Source of the DNA: JAMLIN01 sp041676645
Lineage (GTDB): Bacteria > Pseudomonadota > Gammaproteobacteria > Burkholderiales > Burkholderiaceae_E
Length of the DNA: 20,264 nucleotides
NCBI GenBank assembly: GCA_041676645.1
Contig: JBAYRO010000051.1
Location: 1 to 20,264, forward strand
Direction of reading: 5' to 3'
The position numbers were made by a program, and so were the translations under genes. Numbering within the stretch: position 1 is the first letter of the stretch; each line of letters begins with the position of its first letter. The notes under the pieces are model-generated. The model worked only from the letters and a program-made list of their open reading frames with translations. It was not told where the DNA came from and ran no database searches. Shown here piece after piece: positions 7,362 through 14,386 of this stretch.

Positions 7362-8902
7362 GATGCGTCCCCTTCGAGCCATTGCTCGACCTGCTGGCGC
7401 TGGATCTTGCCGCTCGTGCTGCGCGGGAAGTCGTCCTGCGAGCCGACGAAGCGGATCTCGCGGGGCAGCTTGTACGAGGAGAGTCGTTCCCGGCAGCCGC
7501 GCACCAGTTCCCCGGCATCGACCGTCGTGCCCTTCAGTGCAACGAAGGCGACCGGCACTTCACCCCATTCCGGATCGCGGCGCCTGACGACGACGGCCTC
7601 GGCCACCCGGGGGTCGGCCATCAGCGCCCGCTCGATCTCGATCGGGTAGATATTCTCGCCACCGGACTTGATCAGGTATTTCGAGCGATCGACGAAGGCG
7701 AGCCGGCCCTCGGCGTTCTCGACGAACATGTCGCCCATGTGGAACCAGCCGCCGCGGAATTCCCGCGCATTGACTTCCTCGGCCTGCCAGTAGCCGCTGA
7801 AGACCGTTGGCCCACGGACCGCAATCTCGCCCGGTTCACCGCGGGCGACGTCGCGGTCCTCGGAGTCCACCAGGCGCCAGAGGTAGAGGGAATTGTGCGC
7901 CTTGGAGAGATCGACCGGCTCCTCGCCGATCGCGAACCGGGTGCCGGCCGCCGGCAGCATGCCGGTTTCTGTCGAACCGAAAGTGTTCCAGTACGGCGCC
8001 CGCAGCAATCGCGATGCCTCGGCGACCAGCGGCGCGGGGACGAGGTCGGCCAGCGCACCGACGAGCTTCAGGCCGCGCGGGCGCACGCCGCGATCGCGCA
8101 GCGCGGCGACCAGCGGCTCGATCATCCCGGGGATGAGGACCAGCCACCATTGCGGTTCGGTGGCGACGAGCTCCACGATTCGTTCGATGTCCGCGCCGTC
8201 GACGATGAAGACCTTGCCGCCGAGCCCGAGCACATGCAGGGCATGCTCTATCGACACCATGTGGAACATCGGTGCCCAGGCGACGAACTGGTCGCCTTCC
8301 TCCAGTCCGAGATCGATCCGGCTGAGGTCCATGCGGGCAAGCTCGGCCCGGTGGCTGATCAGGGCGCCCTTGGGCATTCCCGTGGTTCCGCTCGTGTACA
8401 GGATCAGCAGCCCGTCCTCGGACTCGACGACCGCCTCGGGAGGGCTGGGGTCGGCAGCGGCGAGGCGTCGTTCGTAGTCGTCGCCGATGAGGATCTTCGC
8501 GGCATCGGTACGCTGCAAGGCGTCATAGGCGGACTCGAAGCGGGGCGAGACCAGCACCACGACCGGCTCGACCAGTCCCACGCAGTGTGCGAGCTCGGCC
8601 TGGGCGAGCCGCCAGTTGAGGGCGCAGAGGATTGCACCGAGCCGGGCCGCCGCGAAGGCGGCCTCGATGTATTCGGCCCGATTCTCGGAAAGGATCGCGA
8701 TCCGCGAACCCTGTCCGACCCCGAGTGCACGCAGGCCGTTGGCGAGCCGGCATGCCCGTTCGTCGAGCAAGCGGTAGCTGAGTACCCGGTTTCCGTCGTC
8801 GATCGCGATCCGATCGGGGACGCGCCGCGCCTGCGCGGCGAGCACCTCCCCGACCGTCCACGACGCCGCCCGTCCCACCGGGTCTTCACGTCGTTCCTGC
8901 AT
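7358..8902 (-). CDS. AMP-dependent acyl-CoA synthetase (class I adenylate-forming)
   Basis: A 514-residue acid-CoA ligase that would activate a carboxylic acid through an acyl-AMP intermediate. Motifs in order: P-loop-like YTSGTTGMPKG (169-179), substrate-pocket/adenine motif FGSTETG (308-314), GDM with Asp391, the hinge region DRSKYLIKSGGENIYPIEIE (405-424) and the adenylation lysine Lys499 in STSGKIQR. It fits the medium/long-chain or aryl-acid ligase group; the exact acid is unknown. The start at 8902 is supported by AGGAG eight to nine bases upstream. The first gene of this run, the OYE, ends 44 bp upstream, so both may share a transcript, although a palindrome lies in the gap. The stop overlaps the GST-like start by 4 bp. 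From context it could supply the CoA-ester pathway encoded at 1-3174; that is inference. Confidence 0.93.
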   Translation of the reverse strand: MQERREDPVGRAASWTVGEVLAAQARRVPDRIAIDDGNRVLSYRLLDERACRLANGLRALGVGQGSRIAILSENRAEYIEAAFAAARLGAILCALNWRLAQAELAHCVGLVEPVVVLVSPRFESAYDALQRTDAAKILIGDDYERRLAAADPSPPEAVVESEDGLLILYTSGTTGMPKGALISHRAELARMDLSRIDLGLEEGDQFVAWAPMFHMVSIEHALHVLGLGGKVFIVDGADIERIVELVATEPQWWLVLIPGMIEPLVAALRDRGVRPRGLKLVGALADLVPAPLVAEASRLLRAPYWNTFGSTETGMLPAAGTRFAIGEEPVDLSKAHNSLYLWRLVDSEDRDVARGEPGEIAVRGPTVFSGYWQAEEVNAREFRGGWFHMGDMFVENAEGRLAFVDRSKYLIKSGGENIYPIEIERALMADPRVAEAVVVRRRDPEWGEVPVAFVALKGTTVDAGELVRGCRERLSSYKLPREIRFVGSQDDFPRSTSGKIQRQQVEQWLEGDAS

Positions 8903-8914
8903 CCGGACTGTCTC

Positions 8915-8929
8915 CTGTCGTGGCGACAG
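8915..8929. promoter_or_regulatory. Palindrome CTGTCG-TGG-CGACAG over the synthetase leader
   Basis: Perfect 6-bp arms around a 3-bp centre, just upstream of the AGGAG of the acyl-CoA synthetase on the minus strand. On that strand a TACACT -10-like box abuts it, so it could be an operator at a secondary promoter or an mRNA hairpin close to the ribosome binding site. An overlapping repeat, ACTGTC...GACAGT, also encloses the Shine-Dalgarno. Confidence 0.4.
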
Positions 8930-8946
8930 TGTAGTGCACTTGCGCG

Positions 8947-10059
8947 TCAGGCTTCCTCCAGCGCCGGATAGTCGACGTAGCCTTCCGATCCGCCGCCATA
9001 GAAGGTGGCGCGGTTGTATGGAGTGAACTCCGCTCCCTTGCGTATGCGTTCGGGCAGGTCCGGGTTGGAGATGAAGAAGCGACCGAAGGCGATGGCATCG
9101 GCGGTGCCTCGCGCCACCATGTCGGCGGCGCTGTCGGCGCGGAAGTTGCCCGCGGTGATCAGCACGCCGCGCCACATCGGGCGGAACAGCTCGGCGGCCG
9201 ACGGTACGCCCTGGTGGTCGACCTCGCGTCCGCCAGCGCCGCTGGCTCGCGGTTCGAGCAGGTGCAGGTAGGCAAGGCCCATGGTGTCGAGCGCTTCGAC
9301 GACATGGGAGTAGAGGGGCATGGGATCGTCCTCGCCGCTGTCGTTGGCGATGCCGTAGGGCGAGAGCCGGATCCCGACCCGCTCCGGCTCCCAGGCTCCG
9401 ACCACGGCCTCGGTCACTTCGAGCAGCAGCCGCGCGCGGTTGGCGATCGAACCGCCATAGTCGTCGGTGCGCAGGTTGGTGCGCGATTGCAGGAACTGTT
9501 CGAGGAGATAGCCGTTCGCACCGTGGATCTCGACTCCGTCGAATCCCGCCTCGCGCGCGTTCCTCGTGGCCTGCACATAGCCGTCGATGATCCCGGGGAT
9601 CTCGTCCGTTCGCAGCGCGCGCGGCGCCTCGAAGGGAACGGGCCGGAAGTCGGCATCGAGCACCTTGCCGGACGGCGCCACCGCCGACGACGACACCGGC
9701 AGTTCGCCACCAGGCTGGTGCGAACGATGCGAGATGCGCCCGACATGCCAGAGCTGCAGGAAGATCTTGCCGCCCTTTTCGTGGACGGCGCGTACGACGC
9801 CCTTCCAGCCCTCGACCTGGGCCGTCGAGTGGATGCCGGGCGTGGCCGGTGATCCCTGGCCGGAGGGCAGTACCTGGGTCGCTTCGGCGATGATCAGGCC
9901 GCCGTCGGTGGCGCGCTGGCCGTAGTAGCGGGCGTTGAGTTCATTGGGCACGTTGCCGGGGCGGGTGGCGCGCATCCGGGTGAGCGGCGCCATCACCACA
10001 CGGTGGGACAGCGTGAAGGGGCCGAGCTGGAGCGGGTCGAAAAGCGAAGTGCCGGGCAT
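8947..10059 (-). CDS. Old yellow enzyme family ene-reductase (NemA/OPR-like)
   Basis: A 370-residue TIM-barrel FMN enzyme that would use NAD(P)H to reduce activated C=C bonds in enones, enals, maleimides or nitro compounds. FMN-contact segments VMAPLTRMR (22-30) and LQLWHVGRISH (101-111) are present. The substrate-binding pair His179 and Asn182 lies in EIHGAN, followed by Tyr184, the expected proton donor. The family block LEQFLQSRTNLRTDDYGGSIANRARL runs from about residue 186, and the C-terminal phosphate-binding region reads ITAGNF...AFGRFFISNPDL. This is the classical (NemA/XenB/OPR) type. The start at 10059 has ACAGGAT 8 bases upstream; an in-frame ATG ten codons earlier is less likely. 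It heads the minus-strand operon and faces a MarR gene across 202 bp with a strong palindrome, a common arrangement for electrophile-induced ene-reductases. Confidence 0.94.
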   Translation of the reverse strand: MPGTSLFDPLQLGPFTLSHRVVMAPLTRMRATRPGNVPNELNARYYGQRATDGGLIIAEATQVLPSGQGSPATPGIHSTAQVEGWKGVVRAVHEKGGKIFLQLWHVGRISHRSHQPGGELPVSSSAVAPSGKVLDADFRPVPFEAPRALRTDEIPGIIDGYVQATRNAREAGFDGVEIHGANGYLLEQFLQSRTNLRTDDYGGSIANRARLLLEVTEAVVGAWEPERVGIRLSPYGIANDSGEDDPMPLYSHVVEALDTMGLAYLHLLEPRASGAGGREVDHQGVPSAAELFRPMWRGVLITAGNFRADSAADMVARGTADAIAFGRFFISNPDLPERIRKGAEFTPYNRATFYGGGSEGYVDYPALEEA

Positions 10060-10223
10060 CCGGAAATCCTGTAGTGGGCGACAAAACACGCAACATACCC
10101 CAGGCTGGCGGGCGGCGCAGGAGGCGGAGCCCAGGGTCGGGAGCGCCTGCGTCGGCAGCGCCGCCGGCGCCGCGGTTGCGGACTGCTCGAGTTCGCCGAT
10201 GCTCGGGACCTGCTCCAGTCAAG

Positions 10224-10247
10224 TAATTTGAATTGCAAATCAAATTA
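10224..10247. promoter_or_regulatory. 24-bp MarR-type operator with back-to-back -10 boxes
   Basis: TAATTTGA and TCAAATTA are perfect inverted arms around an 8-bp centre that itself contains TTGCAA. An inner repeat (ATTTG/CAAAT, 10226-10240) is nested inside. This AT-rich island stands out in high-GC DNA. Its right edge holds a plus-strand TATGAT (10246-10251) and a minus-strand CATAAT (10249-10244), so a bound dimer would block promoters in both directions. It lies 15 bp upstream of the MarR start. The size and form fit a MarR binding site; binding by this particular MarR is inference. Confidence 0.75.
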
Positions 10248-10261
10248 TGATGCCGTGAACC

Positions 10262-10741
10262 ATGGCCAAACAAGCTTCGGCGCGCTCGCGCTTCGGAATT
10301 CGCTTTTCGCTGCTGGCTCGTCGCTGGCGCCAGACGCTCGAGGCGGAACTCGCCGCGGCCGGCTTGTCGGACGCGACCTGGATGCCGCTCGTTCTTCTCC
10401 AGGAAAGCGGCGGCGGCATTACCCAGAAGGACCTCGCGGCGCGCGTCGGTATCGATGGCTCCAGCCTCGTTCGCTTGCTCGACATCCTCTGCAGGCAGGG
10501 ATTGGTCGAGCGGCGGGTCGATGAATCCGATGCGCGCGCCCGACTCGTCCACCTCACCGCCGCCGGGGTGAAGCGGGTCGGCGAGATCCGCGCGGAACTG
10601 GTCAAGGGCGAGCGGGCGATTCTCACCGACATCTCCGACGCGGATATTGCCGTGATGCTCGGTCACTTCGAGCGGATCGACCAACGCCTGCTGGCGCTGC
10701 AGGAGAAGCGGACGAACGACGCAAGGGAACGGCTGCAATGA
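10262..10741 (+). CDS. MarR-family transcriptional regulator
   Basis: A 159-residue winged-helix regulator of normal MarR length. The core HTH is ITQKDLAARVGIDGSSLVRLLDILCRQGLVER (about 53-84). The wing with the family DxRARLVHLTAAG pattern follows (90-102), flanked by N- and C-terminal dimerisation helices. MarR proteins usually repress adjacent genes until a phenolic, lipophilic or electrophilic ligand binds. The gene diverges from the old-yellow-enzyme operon, overlaps the following FUSC gene by 4 bp (ATGA), and has a 24-bp inverted repeat 15 bp upstream of its start. Autoregulation and control of both flanking units are therefore likely. No strong Shine-Dalgarno is visible, and the plus-strand -10 box would leave only a very short leader. 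Confidence 0.92.
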   Translation: MAKQASARSRFGIRFSLLARRWRQTLEAELAAAGLSDATWMPLVLLQESGGGITQKDLAARVGIDGSSLVRLLDILCRQGLVERRVDESDARARLVHLTAAGVKRVGEIRAELVKGERAILTDISDADIAVMLGHFERIDQRLLALQEKRTNDARERLQ

Positions 10742-11904
10742 GCGCATCCCGAACCGATCGCGCTTCCCGATCCGAGCTCGCGCCGGGTTCGACGCTTGTC
10801 GTCGGCCGCGCCGGCGCGACACGCTATCTGCTGAGCCGTTTCCAGATCCGCGAGAGTCTGGCGCTGGCCTCGCAACCCTGGCTGCGTGCGGCCTTGCTGG
10901 CAGGCGTGCAGGCCGCGCTGGCCGCCCTGATCGCGCTGCCGCTGGTCCATGCTTCGCCCTGGCCCCACCTGGTCGGCTATGCGTCGCTGGGATCGCTGGT
11001 GGCGCTTTTCGGGCGGTTTGCGCCGCGGGCGGAACGCAGCCGTATCGTTCTGTATTGCACCGCCTTGCAGACATTCACGGTCTTCGCCGTGTCCCTGGCA
11101 GCCTGGCTGGGGGCGCCGCTGGAGTTCCAGTTGCTCCTGCTCGCGCTTGCCTGCGGTCCCCTGTTCCTCGCCTGCACCCTGGGCCAGTTCGGCCCGCCCG
11201 GAGCCCTGATCTTCGTCTTCGCGGCAAGCGCCTCGATGGGGCAAGTGGATTCCTTCGCCCAGGTGACCGAACGGGCGGTCGCCACCGGTGTCGTCGCACT
11301 GCTGGCCTGGGCCGTCTGCGTGGCCACCGACGCGATTCGCGAGAAGGCCGGTCCCGATGCGCCGCTTCCGTCGGACTCCGTCCGCCCTCTGGGCCATCAC
11401 CTGCTTGCCGCTGCCCGGATGGTGATCGGCGCGGCGATCGCCGCCTTCGCAGCGCATGCGCTCGGCGCCAGTCATCCTGGCTGGGCGGCGATGGGCGCGG
11501 TAGCGGTCATGCAGGGCGCCCATCTCCACATCAGCATGAACCGGGCGCTGCAGCGGATGGTAGGCACCGTTGTCGGCGCATTCCTGGCCTGGCTCATCCT
11601 GGTCCAGGCGCCAACGCCATGGACCGTCATGATCGTGCTCGCGCTCCTGATGGTCGCGACCGAAATGATCATCGGCACCAACTACGGCCTCGGCCAGAGC
11701 CTGGTCACCCCCATGGCCTTGCTGATGACCTGGCTGGCGATGTCCGATGGCGCGGATCTCGGCATGATCCCAGAGCGTGTCCTGGACACCATGGTCGGCG
11801 CGACCATCGGCATGACACTGTCGGTGTTGTCCTCGACGCTCGACGACCGGGCGTATCTCGCGCAGCACCATGGGGCGCGGGCCGGGCAGGGGCCGGGCGC
11901 CTGA
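10738..11904 (+). CDS. FUSC-family inner-membrane protein, putative aromatic-acid/drug exporter
   Basis: A 388-residue polytopic membrane protein. It has two similar hydrophobic halves (about 50-195 and 225-365) with roughly ten transmembrane segments in all. The second half has the FUSC signature HPGWAAMGAVAVMQG (246-260) followed by ALQRMVGTVVGAFLAWLIL (270-288). AaeB and MdtO of E. coli are related efflux components; AaeB exports aromatic carboxylic acids. This protein is shorter and has no obvious large soluble domain, and no membrane-fusion partner (AaeA-like) is next to it, so transport is inferred from family only. The ATG overlaps the MarR stop. Being second in the MarR operon suggests that it expels the regulator's inducer. 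A GC-rich hairpin overlaps its stop codon. Confidence 0.85.
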   Translation: MSASRTDRASRSELAPGSTLVVGRAGATRYLLSRFQIRESLALASQPWLRAALLAGVQAALAALIALPLVHASPWPHLVGYASLGSLVALFGRFAPRAERSRIVLYCTALQTFTVFAVSLAAWLGAPLEFQLLLLALACGPLFLACTLGQFGPPGALIFVFAASASMGQVDSFAQVTERAVATGVVALLAWAVCVATDAIREKAGPDAPLPSDSVRPLGHHLLAAARMVIGAAIAAFAAHALGASHPGWAAMGAVAVMQGAHLHISMNRALQRMVGTVVGAFLAWLILVQAPTPWTVMIVLALLMVATEMIIGTNYGLGQSLVTPMALLMTWLAMSDGADLGMIPERVLDTMVGATIGMTLSVLSSTLDDRAYLAQHHGARAGQGPGA

Positions 11905-11920
11905 CGGATCCGGCGCCCGG
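11893..11920 (+). terminator. Strong GC hairpin at the end of the FUSC gene (no T-tract)
   Basis: CCGGGCGCC and GGCGCCCGG are perfect 9-bp arms around a 10-base loop that contains the FUSC stop codon (TGA 11902-11904). The stem would be very stable, but the sequence after it (GTAAGC) lacks a run of T. It may be a 3'-end-stabilising or pausing structure rather than a classical intrinsic terminator. Confidence 0.35.
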
Positions 11921-11984
11921 GTAAGCAGGCAGCGAATCCCATCGCACCGAAAGAGACGCTCGCCGATATCGCTTTTCCATGTAG

Positions 11985-12001
11985 ACTTCAATCATTGAAG
12001 T
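11985..12001. promoter_or_regulatory. 17-bp operator-like palindrome upstream of the HxlR gene
   Basis: ACTTCAA-TCA-TTGAAGT is a perfect 7-bp inverted repeat with a 3-bp centre, ending 15 bp before the HxlR start codon, in an AT-richer patch. HxlR/YodB/HypR-type regulators commonly bind short palindromes that overlap their own promoters, so autoregulation is the simplest reading. Confidence 0.65.
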
Positions 12002-12016
12002 TGCTGGGATGCCGAA

Positions 12017-12517
12017 TTGAAGGCGAAATCCTTTGCCGGGATGCGCTGCTCCATTGCGGGGGCGCTCGAGCTGATCGGGGATCGCTGGGCGCTGCTGGTG
12101 ATCCGCGACCTGTCGCTGGGCCTGCGCCGATACGAAGACTTGCGCGCCAGTACCGGCATCCCGAGCGCCACGCTCGCGGCCCGGCTCAGGCACCTGGCGG
12201 CGGCGGGCATCGTCGAGCGCGTGCGCTACCAGGAACGCCCGCCGCGCGACGAATATCGACTGACGCCGAAGGGGCGCGACCTCTGGAAGGTCAACGTCGC
12301 CCTGCGGGAATGGGGCGATCGCTGGGATGCGAGCGGCTTCGGTGAGGCACCGGTCGAGATGGTGGACCGAACGACCGGTCGTCCGCTCAGGCTCGCGCTG
12401 GTCGATTCCGAAACCGGCCAGGCTGTGCCACGCGATCGCGTCCGGATTCGCCCCGGCCCGGCTGCGGACGACAGCGTGCACCGTCTTCTCGATTTCACCG
12501 CAGGAGCCGTCCGATGA
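12017..12517 (+). CDS. HxlR-family transcriptional regulator (TTG start)
   Basis: A 166-residue winged-helix regulator of the HxlR (MarR-like) family. N-terminal KSFAGMRCSIAGALELIGDRW carries the conserved cysteine (Cys11) that acts as redox/electrophile sensor in YodB and HypR. The HTH and wing follow: RYEDLRASTGIPSATLAARLRHL (38-60), then VERVRYQERPPRDEYRLTPKG (66-86). About 60 C-terminal residues go beyond a minimal HxlR domain (about 110 residues). The TTG start is preferred because it yields the family's MKxKSFAGM opening and has GGGAT a few bases upstream; the ATG at 12041 would cut off the start of the domain. It is first of four overlapping genes, sits 15 bp after a 17-bp palindrome, and probably controls the operon in response to an electrophile or aromatic compound. 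Confidence 0.88.
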   Translation: MKAKSFAGMRCSIAGALELIGDRWALLVIRDLSLGLRRYEDLRASTGIPSATLAARLRHLAAAGIVERVRYQERPPRDEYRLTPKGRDLWKVNVALREWGDRWDASGFGEAPVEMVDRTTGRPLRLALVDSETGQAVPRDRVRIRPGPAADDSVHRLLDFTAGAVR

Positions 12518-13107
12518 CGCAAGCGATCGAGTTCTTCTACGATTTCCGCAGTCCCTACAGCTATCTGGCCTTCACGCAGCTGCGCGAAATGGATGTCCGC
12601 ATCACATTTCGGCCGATGCGGATTCTCGAGGTCATGGAGAAGGTCGGCAATGTGCCGACCACCATTACCTGTGCGGCCAAGGGCCGCTATGCGCGCATGG
12701 ACCTGGCGCGCTGGTGCCAGCGCTACGGCATCCCCCTGCAGCCGGCGAATGTGCGTGACGTCGACGGCGCGGCCTGCTCGCGCGCCGTGCTGGCGGCAGG
12801 GTCGGCCGATGCTGCCGATGCGGTCACGCTGGCCTTGTACCGAGCCATCGGGAGCGAAGGCAAGACGCTCGCGACAAGGGACGACATCCTCGCCCGGATC
12901 GCGGCCGCGGGCCTCGACGCCGCTCCCATCGCGGCACGAATCGACGCGCCCGACGTGATTGCCCAACTCGACGCCAATACGCAGGAAGCCGCCGAGCGCG
13001 GCGTGTTCGGCTCGCCTACCGTCTTCGTCGGCGACACGATGTTCTTCGGCAACGACCGACTCGATTTCGTGCGCGAGGAACTCGCGCGCCTGGAGAAAGC
13101 GGCATGA
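12514..13107 (+). CDS. 2-hydroxychromene-2-carboxylate isomerase-like protein (DsbA/GST-kappa fold)
   Basis: A 197-residue thioredoxin-fold protein of the DsbA/GST-kappa/HCCA-isomerase family, at typical length. FFYDFRSPYSYLA (7-19) matches the signature holding the active-site serine (Ser13 here, as in NahD) in place of the DsbA CXXC. GVFGSPTVFVGDTMFFGNDRLDFV starts at 163, with the cis-Pro loop (SPT) that binds glutathione. HCCA isomerase acts in naphthalene and related aromatic degradation, and many homologues do glutathione-dependent isomerisation of other substrates. None of the other nah-type genes is here, so the substrate is open. Its ATG overlaps the HxlR stop and its stop overlaps the SDR start (both ATGA), which indicates tight coupling. 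Confidence 0.9.
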   Translation: MTQAIEFFYDFRSPYSYLAFTQLREMDVRITFRPMRILEVMEKVGNVPTTITCAAKGRYARMDLARWCQRYGIPLQPANVRDVDGAACSRAVLAAGSADAADAVTLALYRAIGSEGKTLATRDDILARIAAAGLDAAPIAARIDAPDVIAQLDANTQEAAERGVFGSPTVFVGDTMFFGNDRLDFVREELARLEKAA

Positions 13108-13802
13108 CGAACGAGACCAGGCCACTTGCACTTGTCACGGGAGTCGGCCCCGGTACCGGGGCCGCCGTCGCGCGGCGCTTCGCCGAAGGCGGCTATCGGG
13201 TGGCCATGCTGGCACGCAGTGCCGAGCGCCTCGCCGCGCTCGAGAAGGAGATTCCCGACTCGATCGCGTTGCCGTGCGATGTCAGTGATGCCGGCGCCCT
13301 GGAGCGTGCGATCGCCAGGGTAGGGAGCCCGAAAGTCGTCGTCCACAATGCCGTGGGCGGTGCGTTCGGCACCTTCATGGAGGTCGAGGCAGGCACGCTC
13401 GAGCGCAACTTCGCGATCAACACGATGGCATTGTTCCATCTCGCCAGGCTGACGGCGCCGGCGATGATCGAGGCGGGCGAAGGCGCTCTGATCGTTACCG
13501 GAAACACCTCGGCACAGCGCGGGCGCGCCGGATTCGCCGGCTTTGCCCCCACCAAGGCCGCGCAGCGGATCCTCGCGGAATCACTGGCGCGTGACCTCGG
13601 GCCCAAGGGCGTCCATGTCGCCTACCTCGTGATCGATGCGGTGATCGACGTGCCCTGGCAACGCGAGCGATTGCCCGAGGCCGCGGACGACTTCTTCATT
13701 TCCCCGGCGTCGATCGCCGGCGAGGTCTTCCATCTCGCGCATCAGCCGCGCGATGCCTGGTCGTTCCTCGCCGAGGTCCGACCCTTTCATGAGACATGGT
13801 GA
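13104..13802 (+). CDS. SDR-family protein with Phe in place of the catalytic Tyr
   Basis: A 232-residue SDR-fold protein. The dinucleotide loop TGVGPGTG (12-19) and the catalytic-type lysine (Lys151) are kept. The usual Tyr of YxxxK is Phe147 (FAPTK), and the NNAG motif is HNAV (81-84). The Ser region reads GNTSAQRG, with Ser136 two residues closer than usual. It therefore probably does not work by the normal Tyr-Lys-Ser mechanism. It may bind NAD(P) or CoA esters, be a reductase using another donor, or have a non-catalytic role. From memory, related SDRs with F-x-x-x-K exist, so this looks like a subfamily trait rather than a mutation. It lies third in the HxlR operon and overlaps the thioesterase gene by 7 bp. 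A 20-bp perfect palindrome (13145-13164) covers the glycine-motif codons. Confidence 0.87.
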   Translation: MTNETRPLALVTGVGPGTGAAVARRFAEGGYRVAMLARSAERLAALEKEIPDSIALPCDVSDAGALERAIARVGSPKVVVHNAVGGAFGTFMEVEAGTLERNFAINTMALFHLARLTAPAMIEAGEGALIVTGNTSAQRGRAGFAGFAPTKAAQRILAESLARDLGPKGVHVAYLVIDAVIDVPWQRERLPEAADDFFISPASIAGEVFHLAHQPRDAWSFLAEVRPFHETW

Positions 13803-14320
13803 ACGTGATGGCTGTTGACAGCGACAAAGGGAAAACACCCGACCAGGGACAGGCGCCCGGCGCCAGCGATGCGCCCGACGGGCTCCAGCAATTGCAGGCG
13901 ATGCTCGCGGGCAAGCTGAGGGCGCCGATGGCCGAGAAGCTCGGATTCGACCTGGTCGAACTCGAGCGCGGCCGGGTGGTGTTCGAAGGAAAGCCCGATC
14001 GCAGCGTCTACAACCCGCTGGGATCGGTACACGGCGGCTATGCCTCGACGCTGCTCGACAGTGCCTGCGGCATCGCGGTGCACTCGACGCTCGGTCCCAA
14101 TCGGGGGCATACCAGCCTGGATCTCAAGGTCTCGTTCGTTCGCGGGCTCAACGAGCAGAGCGGCACGGTCCGGGCGACCGGCACGGTCATCTCGGTCGGT
14201 CGACGCGTGGCATTCGCGGAAGCCGCCCTGCATGACGCCCAGGGAAGGCTGTGCGCGACAGCGACCTCGACCTTGCTCGTGTTCGACGCCGAATCACCAT
14301 TGCCGTCGCCGCCCGGATGA
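13796..14320 (+). CDS. PaaI-type hotdog thioesterase
   Basis: A 174-residue protein with a single hotdog domain (about 45-165). NPLGSVHGGYASTLLDSACG (73-92) contains the PaaI/YbgC-like HGG motif and the acidic Asp88 expected to activate water; TSLDLKVSFVRGL (106-118) follows on the next strand. The enzyme would hydrolyse an acyl-CoA, commonly a phenylacetyl- or hydroxybenzoyl-CoA type. The first ~30 residues are polar, low in complexity and outside the domain. ATG 13808 (Met5, GGTGA upstream) is an equally plausible start. It is last in the HxlR operon. A thioesterase next to an SDR and an isomerase suggests a pathway or salvage role involving aromatic CoA esters, which is inference. Confidence 0.9.
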   Translation: MVNVMAVDSDKGKTPDQGQAPGASDAPDGLQQLQAMLAGKLRAPMAEKLGFDLVELERGRVVFEGKPDRSVYNPLGSVHGGYASTLLDSACGIAVHSTLGPNRGHTSLDLKVSFVRGLNEQSGTVRATGTVISVGRRVAFAEAALHDAQGRLCATATSTLLVFDAESPLPSPPG

Positions 14321-14368
14321 CACCGATCGGTCTGCGCGTGTGCGCTGGCCCGGCTGGCGCCGGCGGGT

Positions 14369-14377
14369 TGCTACAAT
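14369..14377 (+). promoter_or_regulatory. Extended -10 promoter element for tRNA-Arg
   Basis: TGCTACAAT, an extended -10 element (TGn followed by TACAAT), ends nine bases before the mature tRNA 5' end, so transcription would begin a few bases ahead of it. No convincing -35 is seen, as is usual for extended -10 promoters. Confidence 0.6.
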
Positions 14378-14386
14378 CGGCGCCAC

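Noticed and set aside
7382..8971. 529-codon plus-strand open frame opposite the acyl-CoA synthetase
   Set aside because: It is complementary to a complete ligase with all catalytic motifs. The antisense product shows no domain, and its length follows from GC-biased codon use.
9993..10238. An 81-codon minus-strand frame in the ene-reductase leader
   Set aside because: It starts inside the operator, runs out of frame into the ene-reductase gene and is Arg/Ser/Pro-rich with no ribosome site; most likely non-coding leader.
9941..11991. Minus-strand frames of 377 and 442 codons across the MarR/FUSC genes
   Set aside because: They read through the divergent promoter and operator and antisense to MarR and FUSC. 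Their composition is Arg/Gln/Asp/Gly-rich and no domain is recognisable.
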